Positions 40,883 to 52,679 of a stretch of 64,000 bases of DNA are shown piece after piece. The stretch is from Dipteris shenzhenensis. Taxonomy: Eukaryota > Polypodiophyta > Polypodiopsida > Gleicheniales. The translations under genes and the position numbers were made by a program. The notes under the pieces were generated by a model. It saw only the letters and a list, made by a program, of their open reading frames with translations, was not told the DNA's origin and made no database searches. The stretch lies in NCBI GenBank assembly GCA_047967505.1, contig CM106538.1; one strand, given 5' to 3'. How positions within the stretch are numbered: position 1 is the stretch's first letter; each line of letters opens with the position of its first letter.

Positions 40883-43800
40883 CCTGAAGGAGAGACAGCG
40901 GAGGCGTTCAAAACTCGAATCAAAAATCTATGTGACCAGATGGCTAGTGTTGCAATACAAAAGTCTAGCAAAGAGCTAGCTCGGCAGTGTCTCCGGATAT
41001 GTCCACCAAGGTTTGATGGACTAGTAACAATGCTTAACACTCAAGTGAGACCCCAACCATTGTCATTTGAGGAATTGTGTGCTTTACTTATGGAGGAGGA
41101 ATTGAGGCTTAAAGCTCGAGATGGGAGGCAGCAATGGGATGTTGCATTCTCTGCCACTGCGAAAGGCAAAGGTAATTCCTCCACCAAAGGTGAATCCTCT
41201 ACTAGTGGTGACAAAAAGAAGAAGGGCGGCAAGAAGAAGTTTCAGGGAGAATGCTTCTACTGTAAGAAGAAGGGCCATATAATTTCAGATTGCCGGGTCA
41301 AGAAAGAAAATGAAAAAATGGTACCCTGAAGAAGACAAATAAGGGGAAAGAGACAGCTAACATAGTAGAAGCAAAGTTGGATCTATTTTTGGGCATTGAG
41401 GAAGAGTGTTCATCAGTTCAAGAAGCTTCAACCACTAATTCATGGGTGTTGGATAGTGGTGCCTCCCGTCACATGACCTACAAGTAGGGTCTATATTGTT
41501 CCATGCAGCCTTTATAGGAACCCATCACCATGACGGTTGGTAATAATGCAAAATGCCCTATTGAGGATACAGGTACAGTTTCATTTATCTCTATAAATGG
41601 AGATGTTAAGAAACTATCTAATGTGCTATATGTTCCACAAATCAAGAGAAATTTGCTATCAATTGCTTCCATAGCTGACCTTGACCATGAGGTGAGGTTC
41701 AACAAGACAGGAGCAAAAATTCTGGATAGTGCGGGAAATATTGTTGGCACAGGAGTATGGAGGAACAACTTTTATGCGCTAAGTGCTCTTAAAGCCATCG
41801 CTGGAGTGGGCACAAGCAGACTTTGGCATGAAAGATTCGGCCACATCGGATTTGCAGTGCTGAAGGAGATGTAGAAGCAAGGTATGGTTGCTCACTTACC
41901 TGCAGTCGTAGAAATCAAAGAACCATGTGAAGCTTGCATGATGGGCAAGCAATAGAGAAACGCATTCCCACAAGAAAGCAAGAATAGAGCAAACGCTCCT
42001 CTAGAGTTGGTGCATGTTGACTTGTGCAGTAAGATGCCTACATAGGCCTTGGGAGGATCTTCCTATTTTTTATTGATTGTTGACGACTATAGTAGAAAGA
42101 TGTGGGTGTACTTTCTTCGCGAAAAGGCTCAAGCTTTTGGTAAATTTAAAGAATGGCTACAACTTGTTGAAAATGAAACAGGGAGAAAAGTGAAGAAAAT
42201 CAGATCGGATGGTGGTGGTGAGTTTGTTTCTACAGAGTTTGGTGATTTTTGCAAGAGCAAAGAAATCAAGCGACAAATGACAATACCACATACGCCTCAG
42301 TAAAATTCGGTTGTTGAATGCCGAATGCAGACCACCATGGAGATGGGGAGGTGTATGTTGAAAGGTGTTGGACTACCAAACCACTTTTGGGCTAAGACTG
42401 TCAATACTGTGGTTTACATCCTTGATCGCATCTATACAAAGGCACTCAAAGGTAAAACACCACATGAGGCTTACAGCGGTAAGAAGTCATCTGTCTCCCA
42501 CTTCAAAATGTTTGGGTGTGAATGCTATGCACATGTACCAGACAAAGAGAGAAACAAGCTCCAACCAAAAAGCACCAAATGTATCTTCTTAGGCTATTAT
42601 GATGAGAAGAAAGCCTATAAGTTGTATGACCAAGAGGCAAAGAAGATCATAGCGAGCCGCGATGTGGTGTTCAGGGAGCAGCCACATGCAGTGGAGGCAA
42701 AGAAGAGCTCTTCCACTTTATCATCAAGCGAAGAGGTAATTCACTATGGACCTATCCCAAGAGCTATAAAGGAGGAGGAAATATTAGATGATGAAGGTAT
42801 AGGTCACCAACCTGTTGTTACACCATCAGAAAAGCCATTGTCGTGATGGGTAAGGCAGCTCTATGACCATGATAATTAGATGCCTATGTCTGTTGACCAG
42901 CATATGCAGATGGACCAAGGTAGTCTCAGAGAATCGAGGAGCAAAGGAGGGCTTCTACTCACATAGTCAATATGGCCTTGATGGCTGAGATTATTGTAGA
43001 AGTAAAGGAGCCTATGAGTTTGGAGGAAGCACTTGCAGACTGAGATGGGAAAAACACTATGCAAGTAGAATATGACAACATCATGAAGAATGAAACTTGG
43101 GAGCTGGTAGTCAACCACCTAATAGAAAGGTTATTGGCACCAAGTGGGTTTGGAAGGTAAAGTACAAGGTCGATGGGACTTTAGAAAAGTACAAAGCCAG
43201 ATTGGTTGCACAAGGATTTTTGCAGGTTGAAGGGATTGATTTTCAGGAATCTTTTGCTCCAACTGCCAGAATGACCACTATTTGCACAGTACTATTGGAA
43301 GCTCCTCGTAAAAAGTGGCCAGTTTATCAAATGGATGTTAAATCAGCATTATTGAATGGTGACCTCAAGGAGGAGGTGCACGTGCATCAGCCACCTAGGT
43401 TTGAGGCCCCCCATTCTGAGAACAAGGTATGTAAGCTGAAGAAGGCTTTTTACGAGCTAAAACAGGCCCCAAGAGCATGGTACCAACAGATAGACAAATT
43501 CTTTCATAAATTAAACTTCAAAATATGTGCCTCAAATGCTAACTTGTATGTGTACAAGAAAGGTGGAAAATCTGCTATTACTGTTCTATGAAGATATGAT
43601 CCACTAGACAAGAAAGGAGTTGAGCACTAAGTCTAAGATGAGCACTTAGGCTTGATGCACTACTGTTTGGGGATTGAATTCTGGAAAGAGCTAGCCAAGA
43701 TCTCCATCTCTCAATAGACATATGCAAGGGAGATCTTGAAGGCATTTGGTATGTCCAAGTGCAAGGAGATATCTACACCTATAGAGGTAAATGTGAGGTT

Positions 43801-44500
43801 GTCTATGGAGGATGCCTCACCACCAGCAAACATTGGGAGGTACAGGAAGTTGGTCGGCAGTCTCATCTATCTGTGCAACACCAGACCGGACATCAGTTTT
43901 GCTATTGGCATTTTGAGTAGGTTCTCCAATAAGCCCCGGGAGAATCGTTGCAATGCAGGGATGCAGGTGCTCAGGTATTGAAGGGCACTCTTGATTATGG
44001 CATCACCTATGGTACAGGCACTTCCTTGGCTGATCATTGTGACTCAGATTGGGTTGGAGATGTTGATTCCAGGAAATCAGTTTCTGGTTATTGTTTCTCT
44101 TTAGGTTCAAGTATCTTCTCTTGGATCAGTAAGAAACACAACCAATAGTGGCATTGTCTTCTACCGAGGCTGAGTACAAGGCTGAGTACAAGGCAGCATG
44201 TTTTCATACATGTGAAGCAGTGTGGCTGAGCAGGATCTTATGGCACATGGGAGTGCAAGAGGATGACTTGAAATTGTGCTGAGGTGCGACAATCAAACTT
44301 GCATGGCCATTGCTAAAAATCTAGTGTTTCATGCGTGCATAAAACATATAGAGATTCACTATCACTATGTGCGTGATTTGATCGAGGACGAGATATTGGA
44401 ATTGGTCTACTATCCAACAGAGCAAAATGGAGTAGATATCTTCACCAAGGTACTCGGGATGGATCAGCTACAGGGTCATCTTCAGAGACTCGGCATTGGG
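40883..44500 (+). pseudogene. Copia G gag-pol
   Basis: Plus strand, many stops and frameshifts. Gag from EGETAEAFKTRIKNLCDQMA (first 100 or so residues missing), CCHC FYCKKKGHIISDC (about 41250-41292), protease WVLDSGASRHMT (about 41445-41480), HERFGHIGF and CEACMMGK (41830-41950), and integrase core with LVDDYSRKMWVYF, RSDGGGEFV and a degraded third-Glu region (ECRMQTTME at about 42320). Then CIFLGYYDEKKAYKLYD, RT WVWKVKYKVDGTLEKYKAR and YQMDVKSALLNGD (43140-43370). The YVDD box is deleted near 43590. RNase H pieces are at 43736-44500. Same family as B and D. Non-functional. Confidence 0.9.
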
Positions 44501-44541
44501 CTGAGAAGGTACTTCACCTATGGGTGGACATTGAGGGGGGG

Positions 44542-45186
44542 TGTTATATATGCTCAATGCCCCACCCTCTTGGAAACCACCAGTGGTCCAAGGTGCTCAA
44601 GTTGTAAGGCCCCCATATGAGGAGAAGCCATGTGTGAGCCCGGGACACTGGATGGTGGCTCCTGACTTGCATGTCAGATGAGCTCTATTAATGAGACCGT
44701 CGATGGTAGAAAGGTGATTGTGTGGGAGCCCATTATTCTTGCTGGGGCCTGGGGGCTAGCGGCCCCCTTGGTGGGGGTTCAGGGGTGAGAGCCCAAGGTG
44801 ACGATATAGGGAATATTCCTTGAATTTTCCATGGACGACTAGTCGGTTCCACCGACTAGGTTGACTGGTCGGCTCCACCGACTAGGTCGACTAGTCGACT
44901 CCACTGACTACGTTGATCCGACTACTGCCCTCATAGCTATAAAGAGGCCACCTCCCCAATCCATTGCATCAAATCAGTTCAAATCAGATCAGATCTTCCA
45001 GCTAGTAGCTCTTCACCTAGTATCTATCTAGATCACCATCTAAGCTCCACTGTGGGATCGTACGAGTGGACGGAGACATCATCTGTACTACATCAGTATT
45101 GAAGGAAAGGTTTGTTCCTCTCTAGTTTGCTGTGTACTCTCTATTCTTTGTTCAGTTTTTGTTCCGTTGCGCCGTGTAATTAAACA
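44542..45186 (+). repeat. 3' LTR of copia G
   Basis: About 645 bp from TGTTATATATGCTC to TAATTAAACA, preceded by the polypurine tract GGACATTGAGGGGGGG. The right end is placed by analogy with D and is less certain. Confidence 0.8.
44842..44943 (+). promoter_or_regulatory. RCCGAC cluster and TATA box in the G LTR
   Basis: ACCGAC at 44851-44856 and 44877-44882, its reverse at 44842-44847, and GCCGAC in reverse at 44868-44873, within a GACTAGTCGG-type repetitive stretch. TATAAA follows at 44938-44943. This parallels the D and B LTRs. Confidence 0.45.
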
Positions 45187-45449
45187 AGTTCAACTCATAA
45201 AATTTTAGTGTACCACGTGCATTCAATAGGAGGGGTATATTAATTCAATGTTTTGGTAAAATTTAACAAGATGACAATAACAAGAGGGGTTTTATAATTA
45301 AACTTTAGGGAAAAATCACTTAATTCATAAGTAAATAGGCGTGTTTTTATTTGGGAAAAAATATTTTGTTGAGGTGTTTTTTAAATACCCTTTGAATGCA
45401 GGTGATACCTAAGCTTTCTTAGTAGTGCACCCACCAAGTAATTTAGCAC
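45187..45449. other. AT-rich spacer between G and I
   Basis: No coding content or repeat recognised. It lies between the G LTR end and the first integrase codons of element I. Confidence 0.5.
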
Positions 45450-47482
45450 ATAGTGCTAGAGAAATACTTAGTGAGAAGCATCTTCTGAATTAGTATTGGG
45501 TAGAAGCAATAGTCAACTACTTGCTTAATTGGCTTCCAACCAAACTGATTTAGGGTATGACACCTTATGAAGCATTCATTGGAGACAAGCCATGCATTGG
45601 ACATCTATGCCTATTTGGTTGCATAGCATATTCCCACATACATGATGACCATCGCAAGAAGTTGGATGAGAAGTCACGTAAATGCATCAAGGTTGGCTAC
45701 AGTGATCCCATCAACCAAAAGGTAATTATCTCTATAGATGTAATCTTTGATTAGGAATCAGAATGGAAAACCTCAAATACACAGGTAATAGATGCAGTGT
45801 TTACTCAATCATCTACAAAAAGGTTTGATGAAGAAGAGTAATAATTGCCACAAGCAGCTCAAGAAGAGCCAAAGCAACTCAAAAAGTCTACTAGGGAAAG
45901 CAACCATCATGGATACAAAAGAGCCAGTGTACTTTGAAGACATATTTGACAAGCTAGAATCATAAATAGCTATGAATGAAGAAATGGAGGCTTTGTACAA
46001 GAATAATACTTGGGAATTATGCAACCTTCCACCTGGAAAGAAGTCCATAGTAAACAAATGGGTATACAAAGTGAAGTATAGTTTAGATGGAAGTATTGAA
46101 AGATACAAAGCCAGAGACTAGTTGCAAAAGTATTTGCACATCAATATGATCAAGACTATGATGAGACTTATGCTCCTGTAGCAAACATGGACTCCATACG
46201 GTTCTTGATATCACTAGCAGTACTCTCAGCAAATAGAAAGTGTACTAGCTCAATGTCAAGAATGCTTTTCTCAATGGTTACCTAGACAAGGAAGTTTACA
46301 TGCAACAACCAACAGGTTATGTTGAACTAGGAAGAGAGAATTAGATTTTCCATCTCAAGAGAAGTCTCTATGGCTTAAAGCAAGCACCCAAAAGTTGGTC
46401 CAATAGAATCATCAAGTATTTTGCTAATTTGGGGTACGTGCAATTTCAATGCAGATCATACTCTCTACTATAGAGTTCAAGGGGAAGACATTACTATTAC
46501 ACTTTTGTACATAGATTATCTGATAGTGATCAGAAGAAATGATAGCTTCATCAAAACATTGAAACAAGAATTATCTATAGAGTTTGACATGAAAGATCTT
46601 GGACTTCTGCACTATTGTCTTGGAATTGAGTTCTGGAGAGATTCTGGTAGCACCTTCATGAGTTAGCTGAAATATGTTGGCAGTCTCCTAAAGAAGTTTC
46701 ATATGGCAGATTGCGAGGTTGCATCCACTCCCTTAGAATAGAGTTTGAAACTTAAAAAATATTTAGAAAACCCTATTTTCAATGAAAGGTACTATTGGCA
46801 ACTCATCGGATCTCTTATATATCTAACTATCACATGGCCAGATATCTATTATGCAGTAAGTTAAGTTGCACAGTTTATGGCAAATCTAAAATAGTCTCAA
46901 TGAAATGCAGCCAAAAAGAGTCTTGAGATACATCAGATATACAAGGCAGTTTGGAATAAAATACAAAGGAATTCATCCAAGGTTGCATGGATACTATGAC
47001 AGTGACTATGCCAAAGATCTTGAGACCAGGAGATTCACGTAGGAATATGCATTTTTCCTTGGTCAAGGTGCTATATCATGGTTGGTAAACAAGCACCACT
47101 TGTTTCTTTTTCTTCATTTGAAGAAAAATATTGGGCACTCACTACAGGTGCATGTGAGGCTATATGTCTCAGAAGACTATTGTCAGAAACATATTACTTT
47201 GATGAATTAAAGCCAAAAACAATATACTATGATAATCAATCACCTCAAGCATTGGCCAAGAATCCAATACATGACTCCAAGACCAAGCACATTAATGTTA
47301 GAGAGCACTTCTTCAGAGAATGAGTGTTACTTGGTGACATCACACTGCATCATTGTGATAGCAAAGAGAATGTTGCACACATCTTTACCAAACAACTTGG
47401 CAAAGAGCTTTTTGACAAGCACTGACAAGCTCTTGGTTAGACTCAGAGGAAGTACATTCCCTTTAAAGGGGTGTGATGGAAT
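45450..47482 (+). pseudogene. Copia I (family T) integrase, RT and RNase H
   Basis: Plus strand, starting in the late integrase core (AREILSEKHLL, then MTPYEAFIGDKP and HLCLFGCIAYSHI). RT begins WELCNLPPGKKSIVNKWVYKVK (46010) and continues with LDKEVYMQQPTGY. The catalytic box reads LYIDYLIV (about 46505), so the second Asp of YVDD is Tyr. Then FDMKDLGLLHYCLGIEFW, and RNase H with KNPIHDSKTKHINVREHF (47250-47320). Many stops. Gag, protease and 5' LTR are missing. It aligns along its length with C and T2 and served as the empty-site reference for CACTA I. Confidence 0.87.
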
Positions 47483-48009
47483 ATGGGGGATTTACTCTTA
47501 GTACTTGGGGGACGTCACCTGCATGTATGAACTTCAAGAAAATCCCCTATATACAGTCCATGTAGCATAACAAAATACCCCTATTTAAGCTTATAAGGAT
47601 ACCACCAAAATTGCACTATGCCCCTCCTTCCTTAAATCTATGTTCTTTCTCAATTATTTGGACCATCTTCAAATATTCACCAATGGGTATTATTTATTTG
47701 TTTCCTACCATGGCCTAAAATTAGCTATAGCTCAGGCTTAGTTCATGTGCAATTGGTACATGACTGATTGTCACTAGTCAAATGTGCATGTCTATGTACC
47801 TTTTATGTTTAGGGGGTAAAAACTTGTATTTCCCTATACCCCTCCCTCTTCTTCTCCAAAGATGTCAAGGCCCCCTAACTTAAATTTAAGATTGAGAAAA
47901 ATTTAAAAGGGCCCCCACCCCTAATGTATAAGCTTATGTCTCATCTCAAAAAAAACCCCTATTGTACACTCATGTGATATCATAAGTTTCCCCTTGTGAA
48001 TCCCTCGGG
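47483..48009. mobile_element. 527-bp insertion with 8-bp target duplication in element I
   Basis: GATGGAAT occurs at 47475-47482 and again at 48010-48017. T2 shows the undisturbed sequence GTGTGATGGAATGTAATG (complement near 29034-29050). The insert starts ATGGGGGATTTACTC and ends TGTGAATCCCTCGG, giving at most a weak imperfect terminal inverted repeat (GGGGATT against GAGGGATT). It has no ORF. An 8-bp duplication suggests a non-autonomous hAT-like element; the class is inferred. Confidence 0.65.
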
Positions 48010-48083
48010 GATGGAATGTAATGCTTAGTTCTTTCATCATCTTGAGGGAAGGCCTACTTCATGATGTTTATCTTGAGGGATGG

Positions 48084-48313
48084 TGTTGAGAAACCATGCT
48101 CAACATAATGTGATCATATGTGCATAGCACTAACCCAATAGAGTGCTATAAAAGAAAGAGTTAGATGCCCTAACCCAAACCCTAAAAGGGTTTGTATATA
48201 TTCTAAATTTTCAACTAAATCTAGTGTACAGTTAGTCATTTGTGGTGTGCTCTCTAGCTGTGCCCTCTCTACTCGTCTCCACTCTTTCCCTCCCCCCTCT
48301 TCATATTTTGTTA
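48084..48313 (+). repeat. 3' LTR of copia I (family T)
   Basis: Starts TGTTGAGAAACC after the polypurine tract TTGAGGGATGG and ends CATATTTTGTTA (expected TCA mutated to TTA). It is the reverse orientation of the C and T2 LTRs. Confidence 0.85.
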
Positions 48314-49018
48314 GGCATCGAGGGCAAATTTGGTAGAAATCGTCATTCGATGTTGGAGAAAGAGAGAGAGAAGAGTGAAACACAAAATTTCTCCCATAAG
48401 TAGTGAGTGTATCCATGCATCATAGACATATATATAGTTAAGAACTAGGTTGAGTTAGGGAGAACTATAGATAGCTATAACAACATATTGTGATGAACCA
48501 TTCAAAAACTTCAACAAGACAAAAAATGAGACTTGTGTTATCCTGATACCTATCTCTTACTACCTTGAAACTAGTCACCATCTCAACCCGCTCTTGCTTT
48601 TTCCTTGGAAGAACCGTAGTTATGAAGTGTAGAATCAAATAAGATTTTATGGGTCTCATCTTTTCTGGCAATTCTCTATAAAGTTCTTGCGAGTTGCCCA
48701 CATGCTTTCCATATGTTACTCACTTTTATCAGCATCTCTGAAGTAGAGCTAGTATTTTGAAGAGCACCTTGATCATTGTTGAGTCTTTTAGACTCAATCA
48801 AATATATGTTCTCACTCTTGAAGATGCATATTATTGTAGAGTATTGGAATTGGGGTATCCTATAGAAGATATCCCTCATAAATCTTTTCTATTTGAGTGC
48901 CTCTCTGGCAAGTTCCTTGCAAGCATATGCACAGTGATGACCATCTATAGGATCAACTACACATTGGAGTAAGAAATCTCTCCTTACACTTTCAATATGG
49001 GCCCTTGTTCGCCAATAT
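48314..49018. other. Non-coding stretch, no recognised gene
   Basis: Short ORFs only, none with a recognisable motif. It begins with a GA-rich stretch (48355-48385) directly beyond the LTR of I. Confidence 0.5.
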
Positions 49019-49455
49019 CTAGGGTTAAGGATTTAGGGCTTAGGATTTAAGATTTAGTGTTTAGGGTTTTGGGTTTATGATTATGGTTTTAGGGTTTAAG
49101 GCTAAGGATTTAGGATTTAGGGTTTAGGGTTTAAGATCTAGGGTTTAGGTTTTAGGGTTTAGGGTTAAGGATTTAGGATTTAGCATTTAGCGTTTAGGGT
49201 TTATGATTATTGTTTTAAGGTTTAGGTTTTAGGGTTTAGGGTTTAGGGTTTAGTATATAAGGTCATGAGCTTAGAGTGTAGAATCTAGGGTTTAGGATCT
49301 GGAAATTAGGTTTTAGAATTTAAGCTATAGGGGTTAGGGTTTAAGGTTTAGGGTTTAGGGAACTGTTAGATAAGTTTAAGAGCTTAGATTGTATAACCTA
49401 AGATTTAGGGAACTTCAGGATTTAAGATTTAGGGTGTAAGATTTAAAGTATATAG
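49019..49455 (+). repeat. Interstitial telomere-like repeat (degenerate TTTAGGG)
   Basis: About 430 bp of TTTAGGG and variants (TTTAGGA, TTTAAGG, TTATGAT, TTAGCAT). The cleanest run of the plant-type heptamer is about 49231-49253. G-rich strand on plus. Heavily mutated, so old or never a true chromosome end. Confidence 0.88.
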
Positions 49456-50640
49456 ACTATATAAAATATGCATTCCAAAAGATTTAGTTTAGATATATAT
49501 AGACTATATATTATATGCTTTCCAAAGTGTTTTGTTTATATCCAATACTAAGTATGATCCTTTGCAAAGGCTTTACTTTAAGTAATTATAAGTCTACCTA
49601 GTCAAAGTATCCTACTGATTAGGGACAAGCACATAGGCTAAAAGCACACCGATTCATATTTTCTTACATTCATGCTGCAAGGTGTATCAGAAGAAATGAA
49701 GAAGTATGTGATAAGAAATATTCAGAAGAAATATGTATTCCATATCATGGATTCATACCATGGATATCTAAGAAATGAAGAAGTATGTGATAAGAAATAT
49801 TCAGAAGAAATATGTATTCCATATCATGGACTCATACCATGGATATCTGGTGGTTGCTAAAGTAGAAAAATGATATGGATTCAATGATATTGTAGTTTTG
49901 TGCAAAGCCTTAAACAAAGTTTAAGGCTTTTGCAAAGTATTACATACTCTAACAAAGATAAGCAAGTATGCTAAACCTCTTCCAGATTCTATGGTTTTAA
50001 ATACATACCTTACAAATACATTATCTAATTCTTTATATTTCGACTAACAAGTATTATACACATGGAAGAAAAGCATACATGCTTTTCTTCCATGTGTGTA
50101 AAATTTAATATTTCCTTATTTTTAAAATTGTTTCATTCTTTGATTGACTACTTTTTAAAATTTAAAGGTTATTACTATATATTATACATAATTTTAAATA
50201 TTATTAATGTATAATATTAATAATTTATATATTTTTATTTAAATTTATATAATAATTATATTATATTTATATTAGTTTTTAAGTTAATAATGTATATTTT
50301 TATTAAAACTAAAATTTAATATCTAATTAATAGCAAGAAGAATATTATAGAGATTTTTCATACTAAGAACTACCTTACAAATACATTTACTAATTCTTTA
50401 TTGTTTGAAGAATGAGAATTATATAAAGCACATATACTAGAAGACCTCCCTTTCAAAAATATTTTCATTATTATATTTTTTAAATTAATGTATTTATATA
50501 ATATTTATAGATTAACAATATATATTTTTAGCAAAATTCTATTTTAACATTAGTTAATAAAAGTTTATTATATTATGGAGTAAAAATATTATAAATGGAT
50601 TTCTCATATTAATAAAGTGTTGTGAGAAGAGTTTTTTGAG
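49456..50640. other. AT-rich non-coding stretch with a 79-bp tandem duplication
   Basis: Two near-identical 79-bp copies lie at 49691-49769 and 49770-49848 (a single base difference seen, GGATTCAT against GGACTCAT, plus end drift). From about 50100 to 50630 the sequence is almost purely A/T. No gene recognised. Confidence 0.7.
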
Positions 50641-51093
50641 AGATTTATGGTTAAATTTTATTTTGAAGTTGTTGCATACGCAATAGGTAGGGAGGTTTGA
50701 GTGGTTTTGAGGTTGAGAGAGAAATTTGTAATAGATTGTTTTCTAATTTATTTTTTTGGAGAAATTATTATGTGCCCAATAGGTTGGGAGAGTTTCAATT
50801 TGAGAGAAATTTGTGACAATAGGTTGTGAGAGTTTAAGGTAAAGAGGGAAATTCGTGGGAAAAAAGATTTAATGCAAAAGATGGTTTTTTGAAGTTGTTG
50901 CATACACAATAGGTTTTTGAGAAAAGAATCAGATTTGAAAAAAAAGTCAATTTTACAAAAACTTGATTCTTATAAGTTATTGCATACGCAATAGGTTGGA
51001 AATGAACTCACCCCTTGCAACATTTTGAAAATTTTGAGAATCCTGCAACAGGTTGATGAGAGGAGAAAAGTATGTAGTGTGAAAGAATGAATT
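50641..51093 (+). repeat. Dispersed GCATACGCAATAGG motif
   Basis: GTTGCATACGCAATAGG or a close variant recurs near 50668, 50900 and 50977. Shortened forms (CCCAATAGGTTGG, GACAATAGGTTG, TGCAACAGGTTGATGAGAG) lie between and after. Related GCGCGCACAACAGGTT and GCGCGTGCAACAGG boxes form the loops of the palindromes at 51827-51957. Confidence 0.55.
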
Positions 51094-51234
51094 TTGAATG
51101 AAAGAGAGGATGAAGAACGTTCTACTTATAGTAAATCTAAAAGAACTAAAAGACCTAAAAAACTAAAAAAAGCTAACTTACCTAAAAAAGCTGACTTGAC
51201 CGAAAAGCTACCCATTTCCTATAAAACTCTACTT

Positions 51235-51835
51235 CTCCTCATTCTCTCTCTCACAACTTTCCCCGAGCTCCTCCACCACCTCCCCACCCAGGTACTCCTT
51301 CCCTCCCTTCCCCTCTCCTCCCTTCCCACCCTTCTCCCCTCCTCCTACTTCCCATCCCCTCTCCTCCTACTCCCCTCCCTTCCCCTCTCCTCCCGCTTCC
51401 CCCTCCCCTCTTCTCCTGCTTGCCCCCTTCAATTGCGAATCCTCTCCTTCCCTCCCTTTCCCCTTCGCTCCTTTTTTTTTTTGTCCTTTTTTTTTTGGAT
51501 GTGGGGAGGCGGGGAGCAGAGAGGCAAAGGGCATTTTTTTTATGGGGAGTGGGGAGGCGGGGACCGGTTTGGGGGAGGAGAGGCAGAGGCGAAGGCGGGG
51601 AGGCAGAGGAGAGGACAGAGGTGGGACACAGGAGGCATGAGGCGAAGGTGGGGAGAGGAAGGCGTGATGGGGGAGGCGAAGGCGAGGAGGGGGGATGCGA
51701 ATGCGGGGAGGCGGGAGGGGGGAAGCGAGAGGCGAAGGCGGGAAGGGGGGAGGCGAAGGTGGGGAGGTGAGAGGGACGAGGCGAGGAAGCGAGGAGGGGG
51801 GAGGCGGGGAGGAGAGGAGGGAGGAGAGGGGATTA
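51235..51835. repeat. Polypyrimidine tract followed by polypurine tract
   Basis: About 250 bp of CT-rich sequence (CTCCTCCC units) switches to about 350 bp of GA-rich sequence (GGAGGCGGGGAG units) around T and G runs at 51472-51500. The two halves are broadly complementary. A 250-codon frame (51094-51846) spans it but is Pro/Leu/Ser-rich and then Arg/Gly/Glu-rich, as expected from low complexity; I do not call it a gene. Confidence 0.8.
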
Positions 51836-51957
51836 ACCCCCCCTAACCTGCTGCGCGCACAACAGGTTAGGGGGAGTTAATCCCCTCCCCTAAGGACCCA
51901 AGGGCCCCTGTCGCGCGTGCAACAGGGGGCCGTTCGGGCCTTAGGGGAGGGGATTAA
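51827..51957. repeat. Two adjacent long palindromes
   Basis: First: GGGGATTAAC...CCTAACCTG pairs with CAGGTTAGGGGGAGTTAATC around the loop CTGCGCGCACAA (about 51827-51885). Second: the perfect 19-bp arms TTAATCCCCTCCCCTAAGG (51878-51896) and their complement (51939-51957), with a further inner stem GGCCCCTG/CAGGGGGCC around TCGCGCGTGCAA. The loops of the two are related. Confidence 0.85.
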
Positions 51958-51989
51958 CCCTCCCTTAAGTGGGGGCCCTTTGGGACTCC

Positions 51990-52660
51990 CACAAAAAAAA
52001 AGGACGACGAAAAAAATAAATTAAATTAAATTTTAAATAAATAAATAAAATTTTAAAAATTAATTAAATTAATTAAAAAAAAAATCAAATAAAATAAAAT
52101 ATATTAAGATTAAATAAATCAATAAAATTAAAAAATTTTCAAAATTTTTTATTTTTAAAAAATGACCAAAAAAAATTCAATTTTAAATAAATAAATAAAT
52201 TTAAATAATTTAAATAAATAAAATCAAATAAAGTAAATAAAAAATAAATAAATTTAATTTCATTTAATTTAAAAATAGAAAAAATTATATTATATTATAT
52301 CTATATAAAATTAAAAAAAAGTAAAAATAAATAAATAAATAAAATTTTAAAAAAGTAAATTAAATAAAAATTAAAAAAATCAAACAAAATTTTAGAAAAT
52401 TTAAATTAATTTTTTTATCTATGTTTATAAAATATTTTGAATTAAATTATTTATGTAAAAAATATTAGATAAAAAAATAATATCTAGAAATATAAATATA
52501 TATTTTTAAAAATATATTTGAACTTTTAAAATTTCAATAAAATATAGTTGAAGTTTTGAAATTTTAACTAATTTTTAATTTTTAATACTTAAATATTTAA
52601 TTAGCAAATGTTTTAATATTTTGAGTTTGGAAATCATTGTAATCGTCATTTTTTGTTTTT
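51990..52660. other. Extremely AT-rich desert
   Basis: Almost exclusively A and T (AAATAAATAAAATTT patterns) after a sharp change from G/C-rich sequence at about 51985. No gene. Confidence 0.85.
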
Positions 52661-52679
52661 GATTACTTTGCAGAAAACT

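Noticed and set aside
51094-51846. 250-codon ORF with a Pro/Leu/Ser half and an Arg/Gly/Glu half
   Set aside because: It exactly follows the polypyrimidine and polypurine tracts; composition alone explains it.
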